A stretch of 64,000 nt of DNA, taken from positions 705,658,358 to 705,722,357 of the forward strand of contig CM062810.1 of the NCBI GenBank assembly GCA_031772625.1. The letters are read 5' to 3'. Under the pieces are notes generated by a model. That model ran no database searches. It had not been told where the DNA came from and saw nothing but the letters and a program-made list of their open reading frames with translations. The stretch comes from Pinus tabuliformis. Its lineage: Eukaryota > Streptophyta > Pinopsida > Pinales > Pinaceae. The translations under genes were made by a program, and so were the position numbers. Positions 10,535 to 21,718 of the stretch are shown in pieces; the stretch's first letter is position 1; the number at the start of each line of letters is the position of its first letter.

Positions 10535-11502
10535 TGTAAGGACCTCCGGAACCGCAGTGCGATGAGCGCCGGGCGAGTCGTGCACGAGGGCGCGGGCGGG
10601 CGCGCGGGCGCGCGGGCGGGCGAACGCACACGGAAATGCGACGTTCGTGCGAGTTCCTTGCGACGAAAACAGAAACAGCGAAACGACACTTGGGTAAATG
10701 CGACTAAGTGTTGAGCTTTATATAACGATTGGAAAGGAGACTTGTATTGAGGCAAGCCGACTTGTAAACGATGCATATGGGCACATATGATGGATGGTTT
10801 TGGGGTCGTCCATGGGGCTGCACACCCCATGTAAACCCATGTACATTGCATATATATAACACATGAGGAGAGCTCATTTGGAACAACAAGACATTCGCTC
10901 ATAACATCTTCGCAAGGAAGACAAGAGGAGTGCGCAGTTTTGGTGAAGGAAATGCGCATTAGTCTTGGAGATTGCGCAGACTTGTATCTTAGTTGATGGT
11001 TGGCAAGGTGTGCCATGTATTGGGTGAATTCTGGTGTACGGTTCTTGGTGTAAGGCTTGGCAAGGATTCTTGGTGGCTCGGGTGAGCATCGTCCTTTGTG
11101 CAAGAGATGCACAAGATGTTTTAAAAGGTAGGTTGCCTATCTATTGTAAAATTTGGTTAAGTGTGAGACTTGGTTCGGCCAAGACACATTGGTGTATTGT
11201 AATCTGATATTCTTAATAAAATTGTTGGGCAGACTCACATTACGGGGAGTTGCCCCTCCCCTTTATACTTGTTGCAATTGTTATTGTTCTTGGTATAATT
11301 GCATGATGATAATGAATGAGTATGGGCTTCATTAAGTATAAAGGATAATTGCTTTTACTTAGTTGTGAAACACAAGCTAAGTATGTTAATGTGAAAGTAG
11401 GCGTAGTCTATGGATGTTAGTATTGGTGAAAAGAACGTGTTCGGTGGTGCCGCACCTTGCTACAAGCGGTTGGAAGACTACCGCAGGTGTAGGGGCGTGA
11501 CA
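10535..11502 (+). repeat. 5' LTR of element 1
   Basis: TGTAAGG...TGACA, 968 bp. It contains a GC-rich segment early, a TATA box (TATATAA, 10719-10725), an AATAAA polyadenylation signal (11215-11220) and a GGGGAG/CTCCCC hairpin (11244-11261). Its GC-rich start (GTGCACGAGGGCGCGGGCGG) resembles the surrounding satellite. Confidence 0.92.
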
Positions 11503-11504
11503 GT

Positions 11505-11516
11505 TGGTATCAGAGC
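11505..11516 (+). promoter_or_regulatory. Primer binding site of element 1
   Basis: TGGTATCAGAGC begins two bases after the LTR end. It is complementary to the 3' end of plant initiator-methionine tRNA, the usual primer for minus-strand DNA synthesis. Confidence 0.93.
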
Positions 11517-11715
11517 TCGGTTGGAGCTGGTGAGCAAGGTTTGCTCGTGAAGGTTTGAAGTTGATGACAGGTGATATTGAGACTTGAACAAGGTTAAGGT
11601 GTTGAAGCATTTGAAGGTAGTTTCAAGACTCGGTTTGAGCAGGGTTGCTCGTGACAGTGGAAGCAGGTTTAGCAGAGGTGAAGCTTAGTGCTTGGGCCAA
11701 GTTGAATGACAAGGC

Positions 11716-12255
11716 ATGGCAAGTTTGGGAGAAGGTGAAGGGAAGCTCTTGCTTACCTTATACAGGTTGAAGAGGTTGAAGGAAGAAAAGCCCCGGATCC
11801 GAAAGGAACTTGAAGTCTTGGAAAGGAATGTTGAAGATGAACTTCTTCAACTTGGTTGGACAATGGAGCAAGGTGAAGTTGCAGATTGTGCTATCAAGGA
11901 AGAGGAAGTGATGATGATTGAAGATGTTGCAGACATAACCGTGATGGAGGATGAACTTGAGGATGATCAAGTTGGACCAGGATCATGCAGTTTGCAGACA
12001 TGGATGAATGAGGAAGAGCCTCATGATGATGAAGTAAGTATTGGTACTTGTGTTTCATTTGGGCATTTGGTAGATGGACCGTATGCAGGGAAGGGCAATG
12101 CCAGTTTGTCTATGCTATGGAGAATCTTGCCATGGATGTCTATGATGAGACTTTGTATGGAGAAGCAAGGATTGTTGATTGTTGCAGGACTTGTTGGGGT
12201 TGTTTGTGACCTTACGTTAGAAGGTACCAAGGCCCTTGACAAGGGAGGAACATAA
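11716..12255 (+). CDS. Element-specific acidic protein, 179 residues, function unknown
   Basis: Starts at the ATG at 11716 (MASLGEGEGKLLLT). The first 60 residues are a charged, leucine-rich, likely coiled-coil helix (RLKRLKEEKPRIRKELEVLE). Residues 60-115 are strongly acidic (MEDELEDDQVGPGSCSLQTW and NEEEPHDDE). The C-terminal third is more hydrophobic (MLWRILPWMSMM, LLIVAGLVGVVCD). No zinc knuckle, protease or polymerase motif is present. Broken homologues occur in elements 2 and 3, and the acidic part is fused to a protease in element 5. Conservation across four elements suggests it was a real product or a cis-acting part of the element; it could also be a degraded Gag C-terminus. I do not recognise the family. 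Confidence 0.6.
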   Translation: MASLGEGEGKLLLTLYRLKRLKEEKPRIRKELEVLERNVEDELLQLGWTMEQGEVADCAIKEEEVMMIEDVADITVMEDELEDDQVGPGSCSLQTWMNEEEPHDDEVSIGTCVSFGHLVDGPYAGKGNASLSMLWRILPWMSMMRLCMEKQGLLIVAGLVGVVCDLTLEGTKALDKGGT

Positions 12256-13796
12256 TGATCATTGTGGAGGATTGGGTCATGCTTTAGCCACATGGCTAAG
12301 TGCCCGGCATGACTCATGGACAATTGAGGAGGGCACACTCTTGGGTGGAATTCTCATGGCCGAGACCAAGAGATAGTCTTGGTGGACACTTTGGTGGAGG
12401 AGCTGTGATGGAGGGACTCATGACATGATGATATGGTTGGGTGACCGAGTTAACTAAACCAAAGATAGCAGCTTGGATGAGGATGACCGATCATTGTGAT
12501 GAGTCTACTTGGTTGGACTACATGGACAACATAGTCATGGACATTAGGTTGGAGGCATGGAGCATGGCAGTCCTATGCAGGGACATTATGTGGGAGCACT
12601 TGTAGAGGTGTCATGGAAATCCAATGAGGAGTGCCAAGGCAGGGATGTTGTGCAGATGGATTTGCTGGTGTGACATGGAGACTTATTACTTATAAGCCTA
12701 TGGAGAGGTTGTACACTCATGTGCAACAAGACCATGGACTTGGATGGAGTTGTGAGCAGACTATGGAGCATTCCTACTACATGGAGATGTTGGTTGGAGA
12801 TGACTCATGGAGCTCATGATGACATGAGATTGTTGTGACTTTTAGGGACTTCATATATGGTGGACTTAGAAGATTTGATACATTGAGGAGCTGAGGTCAA
12901 GGGACTTTGATGCAATATGGGATGCATACTTTCAAAGTACATGTATGGGCATGGCTTGGAAGAGTGACTTGATGTGGAGGATCGATATGAGACATTTTAA
13001 AGTGATGGAGTTACAATGATGATGGTGATGCCTTGGTGGCTGCACTTGGGCATGGGTTGAGCCGAGACTCAACTACTTTGACACATGGATAGATGAGACA
13101 AGTGCATACTTGTTTCTATGGCAGACTTGAGGGATGACACATTGTAGATATGATGGAGATTGCTTCATGGACCTAGATGTGGCACATCGAGAGTCGGTTT
13201 GAGGAGATGATCTCTTCATATGAAGGAGACACACACATGATGATGTTGGATAGATGTGGCTGATTTCATATAGCACATTGACACCAAACATCATGGACAA
13301 CATGTTGCAGATGAGGTGGATGGAGTTCCATGGACCTGAGCATGGATTATGGAGATAGATTCTTGATGAGTCAAGGATGTGGCAGAATGTTTTGAGAAAC
13401 GACTGATGGTGGCATGAGGATGTTCACTCTCATGGTTTGAGCGTGGCAGTTGGACTGGCCATCCAACTAGTTTAGGCATGAGGTCCAGAAGTCTACAGAG
13501 ATGTGTTAGCATTATGTTGGAGTATCATGGCAGCAGTTCACATGAGGACACATGATGAAGACAGGAGGTCAGTAATCATGGATCGAGATGACATCTGATG
13601 GAGTGCATACCGTGGAGGTGCATACCTTGGTATGGTGAGCTTGGTGGCAGTTGGTCACTAAGTCGAGGCATGATGGAGATGAGGCTCTACACATGTGCGA
13701 GGATGTTGCTTTGTGTGGAGGAGTCAACATCATGGATGATGATGATCTTGGTGGATGGCTACCGAGATGGTATGTTGTCGAGGACGACAACGATTT
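12256..13796 (+). other. Non-coding interior of element 1
   Basis: Rich in ATG, CATGG and GATG words with no long ORF. It is homologous, with small indels, to the interiors of elements 2 and 3 (minus strand, 17014-18618 and 21719-23341) and to part of element 5 (35280-36470). The strand is biased to G/A on the element's sense strand. Coding capacity appears lost. Confidence 0.7.
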
Positions 13797-13810
13797 CAGG
13801 TGGAGGAGGA
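13797..13810 (+). promoter_or_regulatory. Polypurine tract of element 1
   Basis: CAGGTGGAGGAGGA sits immediately before the 3' LTR. The same tract, with small changes, precedes the 3' LTR in elements 2 to 5. Confidence 0.9.
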
Positions 13811-14793
13811 TGTAAGGACCTCCGGAACCGCAATGCGATGAGCACTGGGTGAGTCATGCACGAGGGCGCGGGCGGCCGTGCAGACGGGCGCACGGGCGCG
13901 CGAACGCACATGGAAATGCGATGTTCGTGCGAGTTCCTTGCGACGAAAACAGAAACAGTGAAACGACACTTGGGTAAATGCGACTAAGTGTTGAGCTTTA
14001 TATAACGATTGGAAAGGAGACTTGTATTGAGGCAAGCCGACTTGTAAACGATGCATATGGGCACGTATGATGGATGGTTTTGGGGTCGGCCATGGGGCTG
14101 CACACCCCATGTAAACCCATGTACATTGCATATATTTAACACGTGAGGAGAGCTCATTTGAAACAACAAGACATTCACTCATAACATCTTCGCGAGGAAG
14201 ACAAGAGGAGTGCGCAGTTTTGGTGAAGGAAATGCGCATATCTCATGCGCATTAGTCTTGGAGATTGCGCAGACTTGTATCTTAGTTGATGGTTGGCAAG
14301 GTGTGCCATGTATTGGGTGAATTCTGGTGTACGGTTCTTGGTGTAAGACTTGGCAAGGATTCTTGGTGGCTCGGGTGAGCACCGTCCTTTGTGCAAGAGA
14401 TGCACAAGATGTTGTAAAAGGCAGGTTGCCTATCTATTGTAAAATTTGGTTAAGTGTGAGACTTGGTTCGGCCAAGACACACTCGTGTATTGTAATCTGA
14501 TATTCTTAATAAAATTGTCAGGCAGACTCACATTACGGGGAGTTGCCCCTCCCCTTTATACTTGTTGCAATTGTTATTGTTCTTGGTATAATTGCATGAT
14601 GATAATGAATGAGTATGGGCTTCATTAAGTATAAAGGATAATTGCTTTTACTTAGGCGAAACACAAGCTAAGTATGTTAATGTGAAAGTAGGCGTAGTCC
14701 ACGGATGTTAGTATTGGTGAAAATAACGCGTTCGGTGGCGCCGCACCTTGGTACAAGCGGTTGGAAGACTACCGCAGGTGTAGGGGCGTGACA
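13811..14793 (+). repeat. 3' LTR of element 1
   Basis: TGTAAGG...TGACA, 983 bp, very similar to 10535-11502 with small substitutions and indels (including extra bases ATCTCATGCGC near 14240). It is followed by the target duplication GGCAG. Confidence 0.92.
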
Positions 14794-15512
14794 GGCAGGG
14801 TCGCCCTGCCTGCCGGGCAAGGGCGCAGGCAACCCGGGTGGCACCTGCACGAGGGCGCCCAACCTCGTGCAGGCACCACCCGAGCTGCCCGCGCCCTCGC
14901 CTGACAGGCAGGGCGATTCCGGGAATCGCCTTGCTTGCCGGGCGAGCGCACGGGCGGCGCGGGTGGCGCCTGCACGAGGGCGCCCCCCCACGTGCAGGCG
15001 CCACCCGGGCCGCCGGCACCCTCGCTCAGCAGGCAGGGCGATCCCTCGCTCGGCAGGCAGGGCGATTCCAGGAATTGCCCTGCCTACCGGGCGTGGGCGC
15101 GGGCGGCTCGGGTGGCGCCTGCACGAGGGCGGGTGATTCCAGGAATCACCCTGCCTACCGGGCAAGGGCGCGGGCGGCTCGGGTGGCGCCTGCACGAGGG
15201 CGGCCCCCCTCGTGCAGGGGCCACCCGGGCCGCCCGCGCCCTCGCCTAATAGGCAGGGCGATTCCGGGAATCACCCTGCCTGCCGGGCGAGGGAGCGGGC
15301 GGCCCAGGTGGCGCCTGCACGCGGGTGCCCCCCCTCGTGCAGGCACCACCCGGGCCGCTCGCGCCCTCGCCTGGTAGGCAGGGTGATTTCAGGAATCGCC
15401 CTGCTTGCTGGGAGAGGGCGCGTGCAGCCCGGGTGGCGCCTGCACGAGGGCCCCCCCCCCTCGTGCAGGCGCCACCGGGGCCGCCCGCGCCCTCGCCTGG
15501 CAGGTAGGGTCG
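14794..15512. repeat. Palindromic satellite, family A, second block
   Basis: Several units of the 125-bp palindromic satellite, with centres such as GATTCCGGGAATC and GATTCCAGGAATC alternating with CTGCACGAGGG...CCCTCGTGCAG. The block directly continues the satellite interrupted at 10534. Long arginine/alanine/proline ORFs on both strands are artefacts. Confidence 0.9.
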
Positions 15513-15774
15513 CCCCGCACCCCGCACCCCTTCACCCGCAACCCTTCACTCGCACACCCCGCACCCCGTCACCCGCCCGCCCCGCACTCCCTCACCCTGC
15601 ACCCCTTCACCCGCACCCACTCACCCGCCCACCCAGCACCTTCAGGCGCCTTCGCCCGCCCGCCCGCCCGACACCTCCGGGCGTCTTCACCTGCCCCCCC
15701 GCCCGGCGGCCTCACGCGCCCCCCCGCCCGGCGCCCTCACCCACCCGCCCGCTTCACCCGAACCGCCCTCCGCC
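15513..15774. repeat. GC-rich minisatellite, family B, internal copy
   Basis: CCCGCACCCCTTCACCCGC-type repeats. The right part and its junction to family A closely match 10240-10380, showing a block duplication of B plus A. Confidence 0.85.
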
Positions 15775-16056
15775 TGGGCGCCCTCATGCAGGCGCCACCC
15801 AAGCCGCCCATGCCCTCGCCCAGCAGGCAGGGCGACCCTGCCTGCCAGGCGAGGGCGCGGGCGGCTTGGGTGGCGCCTGCAGGAGGGCGCCCTCCCTCGT
15901 GCAGGCGCCACCCGGGCCGCCCGAGTCCTCGCCCGGCAGGCAGGGCGACCCTGCCTGTCGGGCGAGGGTGCGGGCGGCTGGGGTGGTGCCTACAAGAGGG
16001 GGGGCGCCCCCGTGTAGGCGCCACTCGGGCCGCCCGCGCCCTCGCCCGACAGGTAG
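15775..16056. repeat. Palindromic satellite, family A, after the internal B block
   Basis: Partial family A units. The block ends at the target duplication GGTAG (16052-16056) where element 2 is inserted. Confidence 0.85.
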
Positions 16057-17013
16057 TGTCACACCCCTACACCCGCGGTAGTCTTCCAACAACTTGTAGC
16101 AAGGTGCGGCACCACCGAACGCGTTCTTTTCACCAATACTAACATTCGTGGACTACACCTACTTTCACATTAACATACTTAGCTTGTGTTTCGCAACTAA
16201 GTAAAAGCAATTATCCTTTATACTTAATGAAGCCCATACTCATTCATTATCATCATGCAATTATACCAAGAACAACAACAATTGCAACAAGTATAAAGGG
16301 GAGGGGCAACTCCCCGTAATGTGAGTCTGCCCGACAATATATTAAGAATATCAGATTACAATTCATGCGTGTCTTGGCCGAACCAAGTCTCACACTTAAC
16401 CAAATTTACAAGATAAGCAACCTGCTTTACAATCATGTGCACCCTTGCACAAAGAGAAGTGCTCACCCGAGCCACTTATCCTCTTTACCAAGTCCCACAC
16501 ATACAACCCGAACCTCGGCACGCTTGCCTACACTTCAACTGGCATAAGAAACTCCAAAATCTGCACTTAGATAACCTACGCATGAGATATGCGTAGTCCT
16601 TTACCCCTTGCGTAGGTTTTACCTCTCTTCTATGTGCGTAGAAGTGATGATTCGTTGGTTTTCAAATGAGCTCAAGCTCCTTACATTTATATGAAACTTA
16701 CGTGGGTTTACATGGGGGTGTGCAGCCCCATGGCCAACCCCCAAAGCTACTAACACACGCCCATATGCTTCATTAATCAAGTCGGATTTCATACTTTCCA
16801 ACTTTGCATATAAAGGTGCTCACGTCCAACACTTAGTCGCATTAAGTGTTCACCTCATCATCGCTTTTAACGCTGCATTCCATCCGCAGAAGTGTCGCAA
16901 CTTCGTCGCATTTCCGTTGTTCAGCGCGCCCACGCACCCGCCCATGTGCCCGCCCGCGCCCGCGTGCACGACCTCGCCCGGCGCCCGTCACACCGCAACT
17001 CAGAGGCCTTACA
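16057..17013 (-). repeat. 3' LTR of element 2
   Basis: 957 bp. Reads TGTAAGGCCTCTG...TGACA on the minus strand. Near its plus-strand left end it has TGTCACACCCC where the other copies have TGTCACGCCCC. Confidence 0.9.
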
Positions 17014-18618
17014 TCCTCCTCCACCTGAAATCGTTGTCGTCCTCGACAACATACCATCCCGGTAGCCATCCACCAAGATCATCACTCATCCGTGATGTGA
17101 ACTCCTCTTCGTAAGGCAAACATCCTTGCAACATATGTAGAGACTCTTCTCCACTATGTCCCGGCTCAATGACCAGCTACCACCAAGCTCACCATACCAA
17201 GGCATGCACCTCCACGGTATGCTCTCCATCAGATATCTTCTTGATCCATGATTGCTGACCTCTTGTCTTCATCATGTGTCCCTCCTCCATGTAGTCTCCC
17301 TGTCAGATGCCAACACATATGTGTCACCATGTCTCGACTAATGCCAACATATCTCTGCACATTGGTACCCCTCATGACTCGAACTTGTCGGGTGATCCGT
17401 CCAACCATACGCCCAAATCATAAGAATGCACATCCTTATGCCATCACAAGTCTTTCTCTGACTTCTGCTACATCTCGGACTCATCAAGAATCTATCTCCA
17501 TAATCCATGCTCAAGTCCGTAGAAACTCCATCCATCTCATCTGCAACATGTTGTCCATGATCTTTGGTGTCAATGTGCTACATGAAATCAGCCACATCTA
17601 TCCCAACATCATCATGTGTGTGTGTGTCTCCTCCATATGAAGAGATCATCTCCTCAAACCGACTCTCGATGTGCCACATCTAGGTCCATGAAGCAATCTC
17701 CATCATATCTACAATGTGTCATCCCTCAAGTCTGCCATAGAAACAAGTATGCACTTGTCTCATCTATCCATGTGCCAAAAGTAGTTGAGTCTCGGCTCAA
17801 CCCATGCCCAAGTGCAGCCACCAAGGCATCATCATCATCATTGTAACTCCATCACTCCAAAGTGTCTCATATCGATCCTCCACATCAAGTCACTCTTCCA
17901 AGCCATGCCCATACATGTACTTTGGAAGTATGCATCCCATACTGCATCAAAGTCTCCTGACCTCAGCTCCTCAATGCATCAAATCCTCTAAGTCCACCAT
18001 GTATGAAGTCCCTAAAAGTCACAACAATCTCATGTCATCATGAGCTCCATGAGTCATCTCCAACCAACATCTCCATGTAGTAGGAATGCTCCATAATCTG
18101 CTCATAACTCCATCCAAGTCCATGGTCTTGTTGTACAAGAGTGTACAACCTCTCCATCGACTCATAAGTAATAAGTCTCCATGTCACACTAGAAAATCCA
18201 CCTGCACAACATCCTTTCCTTGGCACTCCTCATTGGATGTCCATGGCACCTCTACAAGTGCCCCCACACAATGTCCCTGCATAAGACTGCCATGCTCCAT
18301 GCCTCCAACCTGATGTCCATGACTAAGTTGTCCATGTAGTCCAACCAAGTAGACTCATCACAACCATCGGTCATCCTCATCCAAGCTGCAATCTTTGGTC
18401 TAGTGAACTCGGTCACCCAAGCATACCATCATGTCATGAGTCCCTCCATCATAGCTCCTCCACCAAAGTGTCCACCAAGACTATCTCTTGGTCTCGGCCA
18501 TGAGAAGTCCACCCAAGCATCACAAATGTGTGCCCTCCTCAACTGTCCATGAGTCATGCCGGGCACTTAGCCAAATCTCCATGTGGCTAAAGCATGACCC
18601 AATCATCCGCAACGATTA

Positions 18619-19161
18619 TCAAGTTCCACCCTTGTCAAGGGCCTTTGCGCCTTCTACCATAAGGTCACAAGCAACCCCAACAAGTCCTACAACAATCAAC
18701 AATCCTTGCTTCTCCATACAAGGTCTCATCATAGACATCCATGGCAAGATCCTCCATAGTATCAGAAAACTGGCTTTGCCCTTCCCTGCATATGGTCCAT
18801 CCACCAAATGCCCAAATGAAACACAAGTATCAACAGTACTTACATCATCATCATGAGGCTCTTCCTCATTCATCCATGTTTGCAAACTGCACGATCCTGG
18901 TCCAACTTGATCATCCTCAAGTTCATCCTCCATCATGGTCATGTTTGTAACATCTTCATCCATCACAGCTTACTCTTCCTTGATAGCACAATCTGCAACT
19001 TCACCTTGCTCCATTGTCCAACCAAGTCGAAGAAGCTCTTCTTCAACATTCTTCTCCAAGGCTTCAAGTTCCTCATGGATCCGGGGATTCTCTTCCTTCA
19101 ACCTTTTCAACCTGTCCAAGGTAAGCAAGAGCTTCCTCCCACCTTCTCCCAAACTTGCCAT
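18619..19161 (-). pseudogene. Element-specific acidic protein, broken by one stop
   Basis: Starts MASLGEGGRKLLLTLDRLKR at 19161 and runs 63 codons to a TAA at 18970-18972. The same frame then continues from 18966 (MMDEDVTNMTMMEDELEDDQ) to the natural C-terminus KALDKGGT. It is the homologue of the ORF at 11716. A single base change accounts for the break. Confidence 0.75.
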
Positions 19162-19273
19162 GCCTTATCGTTTGGCTTGGTCCAAGCACCGAGCTTCACC
19201 TCTCCTAAACCTGCTTCCACTGTCACGAGCAACCCTGCTCTAACACCAGCTCCAACCGAGCTCTGATACCAAC

Positions 19274-20215
19274 TATCACGCCCCTACACCTGCGGTAGTC
19301 TTCCAACCGCTTGTAGCAAGGTGCGGCAGCACCGAACGCGTTCTTTTCACCAATACTAACATTCGTGGACTACGCCTACTTTCACATTAACATACTTAGA
19401 TTGTGTTTCGCAACTAAGTAAAAGCAATTATCCTTTATACTTAATGAAGCCCATACTCATTCATTATCATCATGCAACACCAAGAACAACAACAATTGCA
19501 ACAAGTATAAAGGGGAGGGGCAACTCCCCGTAATGTGAGTCTGCCCGACAATATATTAAGAATATCAGATTACAATACAAGCGTGTCTTGGCCGAACCAA
19601 GTCTCACACTTAACCAAATTTACAAGATAAGCAACCTGCTTTACAATTATGTGCACCCTTGCACAAAGAGAAGTGCTCACCCGAGCCACTTATCCTCTTT
19701 ACCAAGTCCTGCACATACAACCCAAACCTCGGCACGCTTGCCTACACTTGAACCGGCATAAGAAACTCCAAAATCTGCACTTAGATAACCTACACATGAG
19801 ATATGTGCAGTCCTTTACCCCTTGCGCAGGTTTTACCTCTCTTCTATGTGCGTAGAACTGATGATTCGTTGGTTTTCAAATGGGCTCAAGCTCCTTACAT
19901 TTATATGAAACTTACATGGGTTCACATGGGGGTGTGCAGCCCCATGGCCGACCCCCAAAGCTACTAAGACATGCCCATATGCTTCATTAATCAAGTCGTA
20001 TTTCATAGTTTCCAACTTCGAATATAAAGGTGCTCACTTCCAACACTTAGTCGCATTAAGTTTTCACCTCATCGTCGCATTCCATCTGCAGAAGTGTCGC
20101 AACTTCGTCGTATTTCCGTTGTTCAGTGTGCCCGCATGCCCACCCGCGCGCCCGCCCACGCCCGCGTGCACAACCTCGCCCGGCGCCCGTCGCACCGCAA
20201 CTCAGAGGCCTTACA
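19274..20215 (-). repeat. 5' LTR of element 2
   Basis: 942 bp. Its internal end has mutated from TGTCACG to TATCACG on the plus strand at 19274. The adjacent PBS complement is GCTCTGATACCA. Confidence 0.9.
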
Positions 20216-20768
20216 GGTAGGGTCGCCCTGCCTGCCGGGCGAGGGCGCAGGCGGCCCAGGTGGTGCCTGCACAAGGGCGCCGCCCCTCGTGCAGGCGCCA
20301 CCCGGGCCGCCCGTGCCCTCGCCCGGCAGGCAGGGTCGCCCTACCTGCCGGGCGAGGGCGAGGGCGGCCCGGGTGGAGCCTGCACGAGGGCGCCCAACCT
20401 CGTGCAGGTGCCACCCGGGCTACCCGCGCCCCCACCCGGCAGGCAGGGCGATCCCGGGAATCGCCCTGCCTGCCGGGCAAGGCCGGGGGCGGCCCGGGCG
20501 GCGCCTGCACAAGGACGCCCCCCCTCGTGCAGGCACCACCAGGGCCGCCCGCGCCCTCGCCTGGTAGGCAGGGTGATTTCGGGAATCGCCCTGCCTGCCG
20601 GGCGAGGGCACGTGCGGCGTGGCTGGCGCCTGCACGAGGGCGCCCCCCTCGTGCAGACGCCACCCGGGCCGCTCGCGCCCTCGCTCGGCAGGTAGGGTGA
20701 TTCCCGGAATCGCCCTGCCTGCCGGGCGAGGGCGCGGGCGGCCCGGGTGGCGCCTGCACGAGGGCGCC
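20216..20768. repeat. Palindromic satellite, family A, third block
   Basis: About four and a half 125-bp palindromic units between elements 2 and 3, with dyad centres GATCCCGGGAATC, GATTTCGGGAATC and GATTCCCGGAATC. Ends GCGCC at 20764-20768, next to element 3. Confidence 0.9.
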
Positions 20769-21718
20769 TGTCACGCCCCTACACCTGCGGTAGTCTTCCA
20801 ACCGCTTGTAGCAAGGTGCGGCACCACCAAACGCGTTCTTTTCACCAATACTAACATTCGTGGACTACACCTACTTTCACATTAACATACTTAGCTTGTG
20901 TTTCGAAACTAAGTAAAAGCAATTATCCTTTATACTTAATGAAGCCCATACTCATTCATTATCATCATGCAATTATACCAAGAACAACAACAATTGCAAC
21001 AAGTATAAAGGGGAGGGGCAACTCCCCGTAATGTGAGTCTACCCGACAATATATTAAGAATATCAGATTACAATACAAGCCTGTCTTGGCCGAACCAAGT
21101 CTCACACTTAACCAAATTTACAAGATAAGTAACCTGCTTTACAATCATGTGCACCCTTGCACAAAGAGAAGTGCTCACCCGAGCCACTTATCCTCTTTAC
21201 CAAGTCCTGCACATACAACCCGAACCTCGGCACGCTTGCCTACACTTCAACCGGCATAAGAAACTCCAAAATCTGCACTTAGATAACCTACGCATGAGAT
21301 ATGCGCAGTCCTTTACCCCTTGCGCAGGGTTTACCTCTCTTCTATGTGCGTAGAAGTGATGATTCGTTGGTGTACAAATGAGCTCAAGCTCCACTCATAT
21401 ATACCATTATCAACGTGGGTTTACATGGGGATGTGCAGCCCCATGACCGACCCCCAAAGCCACTAACACATGCCCATATGCTTCATTAATCAAGTCGGCT
21501 TTCATACTTTCCAACTTCGCATATAAAGGTGCTCACGTCCAACACTTAGTCGCATTAAGTGTTCACCTCATCGTCGCTTTTAACTTTGCATTCCATCCGC
21601 TGAAGTGTCACAACTTCGTCGCATTTTCGTTGTTCAGCGCGCCCGCGCACCCGCCCGCCCGCGCCCGCGTGCACGACCTCGCCCGGCTCCCGTCGCACCG
21701 CAACTCGGAGGCCTTACA
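20769..21718 (-). repeat. 3' LTR of element 3
   Basis: 950 bp, TGTAAGG...TGACA on minus. The stretch near 21370-21420 (CACTCATATATACCATTATC) differs from element 2 and matches the solo LTR at 26631-27558, which defines a subfamily. Confidence 0.9.

Larger units (their letters stand above)
10535..14793 (+). mobile_element. LTR element 1, non-autonomous, complete with TSD GGCAG
   Basis: 5' LTR 10535-11502, PBS 11505-11516, short acidic ORF 11716-12255, polypurine tract ending 13810, 3' LTR 13811-14793. The 5-bp target duplication GGCAG is at 10530-10534 and 14794-14798. The PBS TGGTATCAGAGC fits initiator-methionine tRNA. No RT, RNase H, integrase or full gag is present in the 2.3-kb interior, so it must have been mobilised in trans, presumably by a Gypsy relative. 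It lies inside the palindromic satellite. Confidence 0.92.
16057..20215 (-). mobile_element. LTR element 2, non-autonomous, minus strand, TSD GGTAG
   Basis: 3' LTR 16057-17013, polypurine tract complement from 17014, broken acidic ORF 19161-18619, PBS complement just before 19274, 5' LTR 19274-20215. The target duplication GGTAG is at 16052-16056 and 20216-20220. It is the same non-autonomous type as element 1 but in the opposite orientation. The acidic ORF has an in-frame stop. Confidence 0.92.

Noticed and set aside
9313..10714. Long proline/arginine-rich ORFs (up to 408 codons) on both strands
   Set aside because: They lie in GC-rich tandem repeats where stop codons are rare. They overlap in several frames and both strands, and lack any domain. 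The same applies at 14677-16142, 20056-20885, 24749-25704, 32004-33758 and 38228-39352.
11153..11335. 60-codon ORFs repeated in the LTRs (also 14446-14628 and relatives)
   Set aside because: They fall in the R/U5-like part of LTRs, overlap the polyadenylation signal and hairpin, and have no coding features. Recurrence simply reflects LTR homology.
17248..17640. 130-codon ORF repeated at 21953-22345
   Set aside because: Antisense to the non-coding interior of elements 2 and 3; composition (many H, S, T, C) follows the G/A strand bias of the element and no domain is present.
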